64,000 nt of DNA from Maribacter halichondriae (GTDB lineage Bacteria; Bacteroidota; Bacteroidia; Flavobacteriales; Flavobacteriaceae), in contig NZ_CP107030.1 of the NCBI RefSeq assembly GCF_027474825.1, positions 1,556,529-1,620,528 of the forward strand, given 5' to 3'. Under the pieces are notes generated by a model. It had not been told where the DNA came from. It did no database searches and saw nothing but the letters and a program-made list of their open reading frames with translations. Each line of letters begins with the position of its first letter. Positions within the stretch are counted from its first letter, which is position 1. Shown here piece after piece: positions 1-10,333 of the stretch. A program made the translations under genes and the position numbers.

Positions 1-124
1 ATCGAAAAGGTTCAGGTATTTTTTCATTTATGCTGAATTTATTTCAGTATGACCATGGGATTTTAAGCGGGCAAAAATAGGGTTAATTGAGGGATTAGCC
101 GCAATGTCAAGATTTAAATTTGGC

Positions 125-240
125 TGTCATTGTGGGGAGCTGAACGAATATTGAACACGCAACAAGGTCAAAAGCGACGCGGCAATCTGTTACATTTGAA
201 CATGAATGTAACAGATTGCCGCGCTACGCTCGCAATGACG
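125..240. repeat. Palindromic intergenic repeat, family 1 copy A
   Basis: A 19-bp perfect inverted repeat (178-196 pairs with 205-223, loop 197-204) is nested in an outer pair, GTCATTG at 126-132 and CAATGAC at 233-239. On the minus strand it reads CATTGCGAGCG..GCGGCAATCTGTTACATT, then its complement. Related elements lie at 8574-8628 and 13420-13529. It sits just downstream of the minus-strand dioxygenase gene, so its transcript would fold into a strong hairpin there. The rest of positions 1-247 shows no convincing gene. Confidence 0.75.
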
Positions 241-247
241 ATTTCGA

Positions 248-1222
248 TTACCAGTCTTTCAACCCCAACAACTTCTCGCCCAACTCGTTCAATTTGGCAG
301 TTTCGTATTTGGTCTGCTCCCATTTTCTAGGGTCTCCAGGGAAGGCGTAGCCTTCGGGGGCAATGCGATGTTTCCAAGAATTGATACGCCATTGTCTTAA
401 TTCCTCATTATCTTCTTCGGCAGGCATCATGGAAATATATTGTGCGATACGGACTTTATCCTTTGATTTATTAGGTCGAATACCATGCGGTTCGGTACTA
501 TTAAAAATGAGTAAATCACCAGCATTCATTTTGACTTTTACGATTTTATCCTCCAAATCAGAGATATCGGGCTGAAAACGGTCGCGGTCTTCGGGCTGGG
601 TCAATTTCCAGGTATCATAATTTCTATAAAGCCACGGAATACATTGAAATCCACCCATGTTCTCGTCGGTCTGATCGGCAAGGGCCAAAACGCCCTGAAC
701 ATTTTGCGGTCGGGTCTCAGGATCATAATCCCAATGAATGAATCCTTTTTTATCGACGCCCGGTTTTAATGGAAAGTTCAAATTAGCTCGGTCGATAGTG
801 ACCCAAAGCTTTTCGGTTCCCCAAACATCAACAAAGGCATCGTAGACTCGTTGCATTTGGCGGTTGTTCCAAAGGTGTTGGTTGTTGTATACTTCGACCA
901 TTCCTGTTCCGGTCAATTCTTTCATTTTCATTTCGGCGCGTGGAGGCGCATACCATGTTTCGGGGTCGTTAGGGTCTTTTTCATCGAATTCCCAAATAAA
1001 ATCGGCGGTCGCTTTTGCCTGTGCTGAAGGGATGGCGTTTTTGATCAAGATATAACCGTTGTGCCTCCAAAAATCCCAATCTTCTTCGCTCAAAACCCGA
1101 AGCGGTTTTCCGTTGGAGCGGTCGTTCAATTTTATTTTACTGCTGGTTGCCGTTGATGGGTTTCCGGGAATCTCCTCATGGGCCTTGTTGGCCATTTCGA
1201 TTTTTGAATTTGTCTGTTGCAT
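248..1222 (-). CDS. Phytanoyl-CoA dioxygenase (PhyH) family Fe(II)/2-oxoglutarate oxygenase
   Basis: A 324-residue protein of the PhyH family of non-haem iron oxygenases, which couple oxidation of a small substrate to decarboxylation of 2-oxoglutarate. The iron-binding facial triad is visible: H163 and D165 in the segment FIHWDYDPE, and distal H246 in EPHGIRP, with R249 placed to bind the co-substrate. There is no signal peptide, so it should be cytoplasmic. It is transcribed divergently from an AraC-type regulator 154 bp away, which suggests that regulator controls it. The substrate cannot be read from the sequence. The first in-frame ATG is used; the first ~40 residues are poorly ordered, so a later start is possible. 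Confidence 0.85.
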   Translation of the reverse strand: MQQTNSKIEMANKAHEEIPGNPSTATSSKIKLNDRSNGKPLRVLSEEDWDFWRHNGYILIKNAIPSAQAKATADFIWEFDEKDPNDPETWYAPPRAEMKMKELTGTGMVEVYNNQHLWNNRQMQRVYDAFVDVWGTEKLWVTIDRANLNFPLKPGVDKKGFIHWDYDPETRPQNVQGVLALADQTDENMGGFQCIPWLYRNYDTWKLTQPEDRDRFQPDISDLEDKIVKVKMNAGDLLIFNSTEPHGIRPNKSKDKVRIAQYISMMPAEEDNEELRQWRINSWKHRIAPEGYAFPGDPRKWEQTKYETAKLNELGEKLLGLKDW

Positions 1223-1376
1223 GATATATCGCTTTAAAACTGTTTTTAATTTGATGAAGTAAAACTACTCCCAAATCATAATGGATGCCACCTTGATATT
1301 GACCTAAATTTGAACAATATTGACATTTAATATAATAATTGATTGCTTAAAAGGCAATTTTGTCTATTTTAAATAA

Positions 1377-2231
1377 ATGAAAATTGAATTAGAAAGTATC
1401 AGTCCGCAGTCTAAAAGTCCGTTTCGGCTTTTACATGACCCTAAGCTAAATCATCTTTTTTATTGGCATTTTCATCCTGAATTTGAATTGGTGTACATTG
1501 AAGGAGCAAGCGGCACGCGCCATGTCGGCGACCATATTTCGCAATATGCCGAAAGTGATTTGGTCTTAATAGGTTCCAATATCCCGCATTTGAATTTTGA
1601 CCACGGTGTGACAACGACTTATCGAAAAGAAGTCTTGCATATCAAGCCATCATACAAAGAAAATTTTATTTCACAATTTCCCGAATTACAAAGTTTGGAC
1701 CGTTTGATCGAGCTTTCAAAATATGGGATTGCTTTTTCCGGGTCTACGAAAAAAGAAATTGGCATACTAATGAAAGAATTGCACGAGTTGCCGCCCTTCG
1801 AGTTTTTCATACAAGCGATGAACGTTTTAAAGAGACTTGCCCACAGCAAAGAATTTCAATTGTTGCATACGAAACCTTATATCAACCGATACAGTAAAAA
1901 AGAGCAAGAACGTATTCGTGAAATCTATTCATTTGTCGATGAGCGGTATCAAAACAAAATTACTGTTGAGGAAGTAGCCCAGATATGCAGTTTGACCAAG
2001 CCGGCTTTTTGTCGTTATTTCAAAAAATCAACAGGTAATACCTTTATCGGATTTCTGAACCAATACCGGATTAGCCAAGCAAAACGTTTATTATTAATGG
2101 GAAGGAACATCAGCGAAACCTGCTACGAATGTGGGTTTGAAAGTCTATCCTATTTTAACCGTACGTTCAAAAAAGTGACCGGTGAGAACCCGTCCGATTT
2201 TAAAAAAAGACTGTTAACGGATGGCGACTGA
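1377..2231 (+). CDS. AraC family transcriptional regulator with N-terminal cupin domain
   Basis: A 284-residue regulator. The first ~100 residues look like a cupin sensor barrel (HFHPEFELVYI, then a G-x-H-I-P-H stretch). The last ~100 residues are the double helix-turn-helix AraC/XylS domain, with IYSFVDERY, VEEVAQICSLTKPAFCRYFK and the hallmark CGFESLSYFNRTFKKVTGENP. The N-terminal domain probably binds a small ligand, perhaps a sugar or the substrate of the adjacent dioxygenase. It is divergent from the PhyH gene, and the shared 154-bp AT-rich gap (1223-1376) must carry both promoters. A pathway-specific activator role is inferred from layout only. Confidence 0.88.
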   Translation: MKIELESISPQSKSPFRLLHDPKLNHLFYWHFHPEFELVYIEGASGTRHVGDHISQYAESDLVLIGSNIPHLNFDHGVTTTYRKEVLHIKPSYKENFISQFPELQSLDRLIELSKYGIAFSGSTKKEIGILMKELHELPPFEFFIQAMNVLKRLAHSKEFQLLHTKPYINRYSKKEQERIREIYSFVDERYQNKITVEEVAQICSLTKPAFCRYFKKSTGNTFIGFLNQYRISQAKRLLLMGRNISETCYECGFESLSYFNRTFKKVTGENPSDFKKRLLTDGD

Positions 2232-2310
2232 TTTCAGTTTGCGTTAAAAAAAATACTAAAAGAGGCTGTATGCTGGTCATGTAATTTCTATCTTACCTTA
2301 AAATCAACTT

Positions 2311-2700
2311 ATGAAAATGAAAAATATTATTATTCTATCAGGTCTATTTTTATTCCTCTTTACTTCTTGCGCACATCGATTGGTTGGAACATGGAATGTA
2401 CAAAAATACGAACGAAAGACTCCTGGAGAAGAAGGCATGTCGGTCAGCAATATTGGCAAAATAACCTTTGACAAAAATGGTTCAGGAGAAAAGAACCTTG
2501 ACTATTCGCTTTTGGGGATTTCTGCAAAGGACGTTACCCCCTTTCAATGGTCAGCAACGGATCAGTTCGTTACTATCGAGGGAGAAAATTCGGAGATTAC
2601 CAAGACGTGGATCTATATCGAGAACAAATCCAAGTTTCAAAAATGGCAATCGACAGATGGTGCCAATAATGTGCAGACCTTGGAACTAGCAAAGGACTGA
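2311..2700 (+). CDS. Lipocalin-like lipoprotein, function unknown
   Basis: A 129-residue secreted protein. It has a hydrophobic leader ending in the lipobox LFTSC, so Cys20 would be lipidated and the mature protein membrane-anchored. The mature part opens with LVGTWNVQKYE and continues as a run of predicted beta strands, as in the lipocalin-like family common in Flavobacteriia. It ends one base before the next gene (DUF421), so the two are probably co-transcribed. No catalytic motif is seen, and ligand and role are unknown. Confidence 0.7.
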   Translation: MKMKNIIILSGLFLFLFTSCAHRLVGTWNVQKYERKTPGEEGMSVSNIGKITFDKNGSGEKNLDYSLLGISAKDVTPFQWSATDQFVTIEGENSEITKTWIYIENKSKFQKWQSTDGANNVQTLELAKD

Positions 2701-2701
2701 A

Positions 2702-3223
2702 ATGGATATATTTAAAATCATGGAGTTTTCCGTCATCCTAAAAATGCTTTTGGCCGGGGTATGTATCTATGTTTATATTCTTATCATCACAAGAATTGCC
2801 GGAAAGCGCACCTTCGCCAAGATGAGTAGTTTTGACTTCGCCGTGACCATAGCCATGGGATCCATATTGGCCGATGCCGTAAACAAACCGGGCAGTAGTC
2901 TGATGCCCGCTTTTGTTTCGTTGGCAATTTTGGTCGCACTTCAAGTACTATTTGCTAAATTCAGGTCTTCATCGAACAAATTTGAAAAGGTGGTCTCGAA
3001 TACTCCCATTCTATTAAATGACGGGAGCAACATTTTAAAAGACAATCTCAAAAGGGCTCTTGTCAGTGAAGCGGACTTAATGGGAAAAATACGCGAAGCG
3101 AACGTGCTACAGCTCTCACAGGTTAAAGCTGTGGTTTTTGAAACGACAGGGGATATTTCGGTTTTGCATACTACAAATGATGTAACCGTTGATGAAATTA
3201 TAATGCAAGACGTAGACCAATAA
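2702..3223 (+). CDS. DUF421 (YetF-like) membrane protein
   Basis: A 173-residue member of the DUF421/YetF family. Two to three transmembrane helices occupy the first ~85 residues, including the conserved motif RIAGKRTFAKMSSFDF, which links a helix to an amphipathic segment. A small soluble C-terminal domain follows (NTPILLNDGSNILKDNLKRALVSEADLMGKIRE). In Bacillus, YetF-type proteins act at the membrane and some influence spore or stress physiology, but no biochemical role is established. It follows the lipocalin-like gene by one base and is followed by a clear terminator at 3247-3277. Confidence 0.82.
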   Translation: MDIFKIMEFSVILKMLLAGVCIYVYILIITRIAGKRTFAKMSSFDFAVTIAMGSILADAVNKPGSSLMPAFVSLAILVALQVLFAKFRSSSNKFEKVVSNTPILLNDGSNILKDNLKRALVSEADLMGKIREANVLQLSQVKAVVFETTGDISVLHTTNDVTVDEIIMQDVDQ

Positions 3224-3246
3224 GAAATCGGAAAAACTACAAACGA

Positions 3247-3277
3247 AAACCGCCCCGACACTACATCGGGGCGGTTT
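3247..3277. terminator. Bidirectional intrinsic terminator
   Basis: A 12-bp perfect stem, AAACCGCCCCGA (3247-3258) with TCGGGGCGGTTT (3266-3277), with a 7-nt loop. It lies between the convergent DUF421 gene and the minus-strand lipoprotein gene. A and T tracts flank both sides, so it could stop transcription from either direction. Confidence 0.85.
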
Positions 3278-3367
3278 CCTAACTAAATAACCAACCAAAA
3301 AATCTTTACTTCGACGGCGCTCAGCATAACAGTCTCGGACTTTTATCTTTTTTAATATTTCTTTCTC

Positions 3368-4279
3368 CTATAATTGTCGTAATCTTTTGACTTTCATTAC
3401 AGGATTCGAAGTTTTTTGTCTTTTCTTGACCGTCGAGCCCTTGCCCGATTTCAAGTACTGCTGATACCCTCTTCCTTTAAACTCATATACCGTTTCGCTA
3501 CTTGGGTGGTACAGCTCGATTGTACTATCATTAATAACGTAGAGTTCAAAGTAATCATTGCCCATGGTATCATAAGCGAGTGTTAAAGTTTTAAGCGTTT
3601 CATCGTTTTCTACGTCGTACACCTGATAATCGCCCTCAAAATCCCATTGCAAATTGCTAACCGCTGTACCGGGAGCATCGATTGAGGACCTAAAAAAGGA
3701 TGGAAGAAATTGTAAAAAGTTCTCATCATCAAAATCGTTCAAGGCACCTTCTTCACTGGCATAGGTCTTTTCCCAAGCATCGTATTCTTGAAGGAAATAG
3801 TTGATATTGTCATAGAAAACAAAGTCATAATCGAAGTTGTTGATGTTATATCCCTTCATATAATAAGACGTATCCGATCTAGAATCATAAAGTTCGATGG
3901 TGTTTCCGTTAACCGCAAAGACATCCAACAGCCAAAGTCCGTCAGCATCGTGGTCGATTTCTACGGTTCCGCGAAGGGTGCTGTAATAACCCACATCGAT
4001 TCCGAAGCCGTTTCCGGTCTTACCGATTCCCACAATATTATTGTTGGCATATACGGTGCCTGTATCAAAAGAAATAGTAAAGGCACGTTGTAAAAATGGC
4101 ACTTCCCCATTACCCTGGGTCGCATTAATATCGATATACCAAAGATCATACGACTGCAAAACCTGATCGGTATTGAATGCCGATTCCTCTATAAAATCGT
4201 CATGAACAATTGTTTCTGTATAACAGGATGTTATTAAAGTTCCGATGAGCGCCAGCCCGAATAGTAGTTTTGCTTTCAT
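3368..4279 (-). CDS. Flavobacterial lipoprotein, function unknown
   Basis: A 303-residue lipoprotein with a leader ending in LITSC (Cys19). The mature region shows two similar beta-rich segments, each closing with a short motif of the type NTIELYDSRSDTSYYMKGY near the middle and STIELYHPSSETVYEFKGRGY near the end. This points to an internal duplication of a lipocalin-like or immunoglobulin-like unit. The C-terminal ~25 residues are very basic. Similar proteins in Flavobacteriia are often misnamed as nicotinate-nucleotide adenylyltransferases; no nucleotidyltransferase motif is visible here. It is divergent from gpsA, with 127 bp between them. Confidence 0.7.
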   Translation of the reverse strand: MKAKLLFGLALIGTLITSCYTETIVHDDFIEESAFNTDQVLQSYDLWYIDINATQGNGEVPFLQRAFTISFDTGTVYANNNIVGIGKTGNGFGIDVGYYSTLRGTVEIDHDADGLWLLDVFAVNGNTIELYDSRSDTSYYMKGYNINNFDYDFVFYDNINYFLQEYDAWEKTYASEEGALNDFDDENFLQFLPSFFRSSIDAPGTAVSNLQWDFEGDYQVYDVENDETLKTLTLAYDTMGNDYFELYVINDSTIELYHPSSETVYEFKGRGYQQYLKSGKGSTVKKRQKTSNPVMKVKRLRQL

Positions 4280-4406
4280 AATAAAAGGTGTTCAAATTCG
4301 AATTTTATAAAACAAGGATTGTGCCGTTATTTGCAACTATTTGAAAATCAATCTGTAAGGCGTTGCCTCAATTTTTAATTACATTTGACCGAATAATCAT
4401 TTTGGT

Positions 4407-5408
4407 ATGGATGAAGAATTACGTTTTGCTGTTTTGGGAGGCGGAAGCTGGGCGACGGCCATCGTAAAAATGCTGTGTGTCAATCAGGAAAAAGTGGGTT
4501 GGTATATGCGAAATTCAGATGCCGTAGGTTTTATAAAAATCCAGAAACACAATCCCAATTATTTGACTTCGGTCACTTTCGATATTAATAAATTAGATTT
4601 AACAGATGATATAAATTCGGCTGTTGAAAAAGCGGGTATTTTGATTTTCGCAATACCTTCCGCTTTTTTGAGTGACGAACTAAAAAAACTATCAACTTCC
4701 TTAAGGGATAAAATCATTTTTTCCGCAATAAAAGGTATCGTACCAGAATCTGGCCTTATTGTTGGGGAACATTTTCATGAAAAATACGATATTCCATTTG
4801 AGAATATCGGGGTCATTACAGGGCCTTGTCATGCCGAGGAAGTTGCCATGGAGCGATTGTCCTATTTGACAATAGCCTGTGCCGATAAAGAAAAGGCAAA
4901 GTTCGTAGCAAAAAATCTTGAAACCGATTATATCAAAACAAAGATTACGAAAGACATTATCGGTACCGAATATGCCGCCATGCTCAAGAACATTTATGCG
5001 ATTGCCGCAGGTATTGCCCACGGATTGGGCTATGGCGATAACTTTCAAAGTGTTCTAATGAGCAATGCCATTCGTGAGATGAAACGTTATACGAAACGCA
5101 TTCATAAAATCGACCGCAATATTAACGATTCAGCGTATTTAGGGGATTTGCTGGTAACGGGATATTCAACCTTTAGCCGAAATCGAATGTTCGGTAATAT
5201 GATCGGTAAGGGCTATACCGTTAAAAGCGCACAGATGGAAATGAGTATGGTGGCGGAAGGGTATTATGCCACAAAAAGTGCGTTCGAACTTAAGTCAAAA
5301 TTCAAGAAAAAAGTCAAAACGCCGATAATAGATGCAGTGCACGAAGTGTTGTACGAAGGAAAGAATGCGAAAAAGGTTTTTTCGGAATTGACCGATATGT
5401 TGGATTGA
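4407..5408 (+). CDS. gpsA: Glycerol-3-phosphate dehydrogenase [NAD(P)+]
   Basis: Cytoplasmic enzyme of 333 residues that reduces dihydroxyacetone phosphate to sn-glycerol 3-phosphate, the backbone precursor of phospholipids. The N-terminal Rossmann motif VLGGGSWAT (residues 9-17) binds NAD(P)H. The motif VITGPCHAEEVA and the catalytic region EYAAMLKNIYAIAAGIAHGLGYG, here read in pieces, match the family. Length is normal. The catabolic counterpart glpD and the kinase glpK are within 6 kb, so the region groups biosynthetic and degradative glycerol phosphate steps. The gene stands alone, with a short gap before the next plus-strand gene. Confidence 0.95.
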   Translation: MDEELRFAVLGGGSWATAIVKMLCVNQEKVGWYMRNSDAVGFIKIQKHNPNYLTSVTFDINKLDLTDDINSAVEKAGILIFAIPSAFLSDELKKLSTSLRDKIIFSAIKGIVPESGLIVGEHFHEKYDIPFENIGVITGPCHAEEVAMERLSYLTIACADKEKAKFVAKNLETDYIKTKITKDIIGTEYAAMLKNIYAIAAGIAHGLGYGDNFQSVLMSNAIREMKRYTKRIHKIDRNINDSAYLGDLLVTGYSTFSRNRMFGNMIGKGYTVKSAQMEMSMVAEGYYATKSAFELKSKFKKKVKTPIIDAVHEVLYEGKNAKKVFSELTDMLD

Positions 5409-5449
5409 AAATAGTTTCCCTATCTTAGAATCAATCAATCCGTATTAGT

Positions 5450-6850
5450 ATGCGTTCATATATCCTATTACTTTTTATCACGCTCCTATTTAGTTGCAAT
5501 GCGACCCCTCCCGATATAACAATAGATGGTATTTTAGAAGTCCCTGAAAACCGAGACAATCCAAATTCCCGTACTCTCAAATTAGTCTATAAGGTTTTGA
5601 AGGCGAAGGACACAACTTCTGGCAAGGCACCTATTGTGTTTTTGATGGGCGGCCCCGGCGGGGCAACCTTGGTCACCGAAGAAATGTGGATAAACCATCC
5701 GCTTCGAAATGAGAGAGATATTGTATTGATGGATCAACGGGGCACTGGCGAATCGGAAGCCAACTGTACCAAAGTGGGTGACGCCATGTTTGCCATCATG
5801 CGAGAAGACCTTGGCCAAGAAAGTGAAACGACGACTTTGAGCGCCCTGATGTCCGACTGCAAGAAATTAATGAAACAGGATGGTGTTGACCTTGCTGGAT
5901 ATAACAGTAGAGAAAATGCCGCTGATTTTGAAGATCTGCGCAAAGCGTTAGGGTATAAAAAATGGAATCTATTTGGAGGTTCCTATGGTACTCGGCTAGG
6001 CTTGACCATAATGAGAGATTTTCCAAACAGTGTTCGAAGTTCAGTACTTGTGGGGGTTTTCGCTCCAGAATCGAATTTATTTGAAAATTATATCCTAAAT
6101 TTTGAAAAATCGCTTTTTTCAGTTCTTGAGCGTTGTAAGAATAATGAGGACTGCAATAATCGATATCCTAATTTGACACAGCGTTTATTGAATGCATTAA
6201 GGAAAATACAAACAGCACCTTTGCGTTTTGACTATGAAGGAAAACCATTTGTGCTCAATTCCCAAGATGCTATGTTATTAATCCACTTGTCTCTTTTCAA
6301 TCGCTATTACATAGGTACTATACCATTACTTATTGAAGCATTGGAAAATGGAGAAACCGAACCTCTTGTCAACGTCTTAAAATTTGTCGAATATTTGAGT
6401 AATCTTGTTAATTGGCCCATGAACCATTCTGTGACCGCTTATGAAGAAATTCCTTTTTATGAGGCAGAAGCTTTGAAAAAAGCCGCAATGGAGTCTAAAA
6501 TTGGTGAGTTTTTACCTGTTACCTTCGATTTAAACTACATGTCCTTGGCTAATTGGCATTCTTTGAGATCCGATAGCTTTGAAAACCAACCCGTAGTTTC
6601 TGAAATTCCTTCGCTTTTGGTGAGTGGCAGTTTAGATCCAGTTACTCCCCCTAGCTATGCCCAAGAAGCTTTGAAGCATTTAAAAAACGGTTATGGGATC
6701 ATTTTTTCAGATGAAAGTCACGATTTTGTTAACCCCTGTTTTCTTCAAATTACCGAAGATTTTCTCAACGACCCTTCCCAAAAGCCTAGTTCAGCTTGTA
6801 GTGAGGTAAGAAACCCTATTGAATGGAACTTATCAAACCCGCTCCAATGA
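5450..6850 (+). CDS. TAP-like alpha/beta hydrolase lipoprotein (putative secreted aminopeptidase)
   Basis: A 466-residue alpha/beta hydrolase similar to tripeptidyl/prolyl aminopeptidases of family S33. The leader ends in LLFSC, so Cys16 is a likely lipidation site and the enzyme should work in the periplasm or at the cell surface. The oxyanion-hole motif GGPGG lies near residue 68, and DQRGTG near 95. The catalytic triad can be read as S178 in GGSYGT, D396 in SGSLDPVTPP and H424 in DESHDF. A TAP-like C-terminal segment is present. Its last 18 bases overlap the 3' end of convergent glpD. Exact substrate specificity is not determined. Confidence 0.85.
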   Translation: MRSYILLLFITLLFSCNATPPDITIDGILEVPENRDNPNSRTLKLVYKVLKAKDTTSGKAPIVFLMGGPGGATLVTEEMWINHPLRNERDIVLMDQRGTGESEANCTKVGDAMFAIMREDLGQESETTTLSALMSDCKKLMKQDGVDLAGYNSRENAADFEDLRKALGYKKWNLFGGSYGTRLGLTIMRDFPNSVRSSVLVGVFAPESNLFENYILNFEKSLFSVLERCKNNEDCNNRYPNLTQRLLNALRKIQTAPLRFDYEGKPFVLNSQDAMLLIHLSLFNRYYIGTIPLLIEALENGETEPLVNVLKFVEYLSNLVNWPMNHSVTAYEEIPFYEAEALKKAAMESKIGEFLPVTFDLNYMSLANWHSLRSDSFENQPVVSEIPSLLVSGSLDPVTPPSYAQEALKHLKNGYGIIFSDESHDFVNPCFLQITEDFLNDPSQKPSSACSEVRNPIEWNLSNPLQ

Positions 6851-8500
6851 AAAGTTGGAGTGCGTATCGATTTCGGCAGTAAGTTCCTCGCGCCAAACAG
6901 AAACCTGTTTTTCGTCTACTTTAAATACCGTCTTGAACTCCTCCAAGAGAGGTTCCATCAGATTACGAACACTATCAATATCAAAATATAACCTGCCCGT
7001 TCTTCGGATAAAGAAATCCATTGGTGTCTGCACCATTTCATGGTCGATACCAAAACGTAGTTCGGCTTTGGCCATTCTAATATAGATATCCTCATCTTTC
7101 AAAGAAGCATAGGTTTCCAAAATGGTCTCTGTTTGTTTTCCATAATTGGTTATTAAGAACCACGCATCATATTCGGTAAATCCATCGGATTTTATTTTTC
7201 CATAGATTTCGGCAATATATTTTTTGACATGTTTGAACTTTTTAAAGCCATCGTTGCCACACAGCGGAATATTCTCGGTGTCGCACTCCTTAAGTTTAGA
7301 TTCATGCTCCTCTTCCATTTTTTTGGCGATTCGATTGACGACTCGTTCAGCCATTTTGCGGTAGCCCGTCAATTTTCCGCCGGCGATACTAATCAAACCT
7401 GTATCCGAAGTAAAGATCTCATCTTTTCGTGAAAGTTCCGAAGCCGATTTTCCTTCTTCATGGATTAAGGGCCTTAGTCCCGCCCAAGAAGAGACAATAT
7501 CCTCCATTTCCAATTCAATTTTAGGAAACATATTGTTGACTGCCGATAATAGATAAATAGCGTCGGCCAAATCGATATCCACATTGTCCTTATCCTTGTT
7601 GAAATTGGTGTCCGTCGTACCCACATAGGTCACTTTTCCACGAGGAATGGCGAACATCATCCGCCCGTCGGGGACATCAAAATAGACCGATTGTTTTACA
7701 GGGAGTTTCTCATGCGGAAAGACCAAATGCACGCCTTTTGTCAAATGCAGTTGTTTCCCCTTTTTCGAATTATTCACACTTCGCAATTCATCGACCCACG
7801 GACCAGCTGCGTTGATGACATATTTCGATTTTATCTCGAATTCCGTGCCAGAAACCACGTCTTTCACCTTGACCCCAGCAACCTTTTCATCGGCATAAAA
7901 AAAATCGGTCACCTCTGCATAATTCAAAGCCTCAGCACCATATTTTAAACTGGTTTTGATATTTTCAATGGTTAAACGTGCATCATCGGTTCGATACTCA
8001 GCATAATATCCAGCGCCCTTTAAAATTTTCTTTGGAAGCAAAGGTTCCAACTTCATAGCTTCCTTTTTCTCCAGCATTTTACGCTTATCATCACCAGTCA
8101 CTTGAGCCAAAATATCATATACCTTTAGTCCGATGGAGGTCAACCATTTTCCATACGAACCATTCTCGATCAAGGGCAACAACATTTTCTCAGGAAGCAC
8201 CAAATGCGGTGCCAATTTATGCACAATCGCCCGCTCGGAACCTACTTCCTTGACCAACCAAAAATCGAATTGCTTTAAATAGCGTAAGCCGCCATGAATG
8301 AGTTTGGTCGATTTACTACTCGTTCCCGAAGCAAAATCGCCTTTTTCGACCAGAGCGACTTTCAATCCGCGGGAAGCTGCATCTAGGGCGATTCCGCCTC
8401 CCGTAATCCCGCCGCCGATGACGACTAAATCGTATTTTTCTTTGGAGAGTTTTTGAACGGTTTTTGTTCTATCGAGATTTGAGAATTTAATGTTTTTCAT
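6833..8500 (-). CDS. glpD: Aerobic glycerol-3-phosphate dehydrogenase (FAD)
   Basis: A 555-residue membrane-associated flavoenzyme that oxidises glycerol 3-phosphate to dihydroxyacetone phosphate and passes electrons to quinone. The FAD-binding dinucleotide fold is visible near residue 26 as VVIGGGITGGGIALDAASRG, and the family motif TKLIHGGLRYL follows near residue 66. GLRPLIHEEG and SIAGGKLTGYR mark the catalytic domain, and a C-terminal helical cap completes a normal-length protein. It lies 181 bp downstream of glpK on the same strand, so glpK-glpD is probably one glycerol-use unit. The gap between them carries a palindromic repeat that may affect read-through. The 3' end overlaps the convergent hydrolase gene. 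Confidence 0.95.
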   Translation of the reverse strand: MKNIKFSNLDRTKTVQKLSKEKYDLVVIGGGITGGGIALDAASRGLKVALVEKGDFASGTSSKSTKLIHGGLRYLKQFDFWLVKEVGSERAIVHKLAPHLVLPEKMLLPLIENGSYGKWLTSIGLKVYDILAQVTGDDKRKMLEKKEAMKLEPLLPKKILKGAGYYAEYRTDDARLTIENIKTSLKYGAEALNYAEVTDFFYADEKVAGVKVKDVVSGTEFEIKSKYVINAAGPWVDELRSVNNSKKGKQLHLTKGVHLVFPHEKLPVKQSVYFDVPDGRMMFAIPRGKVTYVGTTDTNFNKDKDNVDIDLADAIYLLSAVNNMFPKIELEMEDIVSSWAGLRPLIHEEGKSASELSRKDEIFTSDTGLISIAGGKLTGYRKMAERVVNRIAKKMEEEHESKLKECDTENIPLCGNDGFKKFKHVKKYIAEIYGKIKSDGFTEYDAWFLITNYGKQTETILETYASLKDEDIYIRMAKAELRFGIDHEMVQTPMDFFIRRTGRLYFDIDSVRNLMEPLLEEFKTVFKVDEKQVSVWREELTAEIDTHSNFSLERV

Positions 8501-8573
8501 TTAGTAATTTTCTTTTTTCTTCGTTTTTGCGAGGAGCCAACCAAATGGTCAAAATCAAGTACCAACATTTGCG

Positions 8574-8628
8574 GCGACGTGGCAATCTGTTGAAAATCTT
8601 ACTGAGATTCGACAGATTGCTTCGTCGC
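8574..8628. repeat. Palindromic intergenic repeat, family 1 copy B
   Basis: Imperfect inverted repeat between glpK and glpD. GCGACG (8574-8579) and GCAATCTGT (8582-8590) pair with ACAGATTGC (8612-8620) and CGTCGC (8623-8628). It shares the core GGCAATCTGTT and its complement with the copies at 125-240 and 13420-13529. Confidence 0.7.
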
Positions 8629-8681
8629 TTTATAAAATAGTCTACTTCAACTTTTTAGTCAGCTCCCCGCAAAGACGTTTT

Positions 8682-10174
<1,493 letters not shown>

Positions 10175-10263
10175 CTAAGTCTAATCTGTGCTAGTGTTAA
10201 ATTCTGTTTTCCATTGGTTACTTGGCGATTATATCAAATTGATCTTTTTTAAGCCCTATATCA

Positions 10264-10287
10264 ACCATATGACCATATGACCATATT
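10264..10287. repeat. Three tandem copies of an 8-bp unit
   Basis: ACCATATG repeats at 10264-10271 and 10272-10279, with a third copy at 10280-10287 that ends in T. It lies about 100 bp upstream of glpK in the 171-bp gap before the small gene at 10334. No gene is seen in this gap. Confidence 0.6.
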
Positions 10288-10333
10288 CCAAGCCCTCTAT
10301 TTTTGGAAGAATCAGTTCAAGCATATTCGGTAT

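Noticed and set aside
130..330. 66-codon plus-strand ORF at the left end
   Set aside because: It runs through the palindromic repeat and antisense to the dioxygenase gene; no protein-like pattern.
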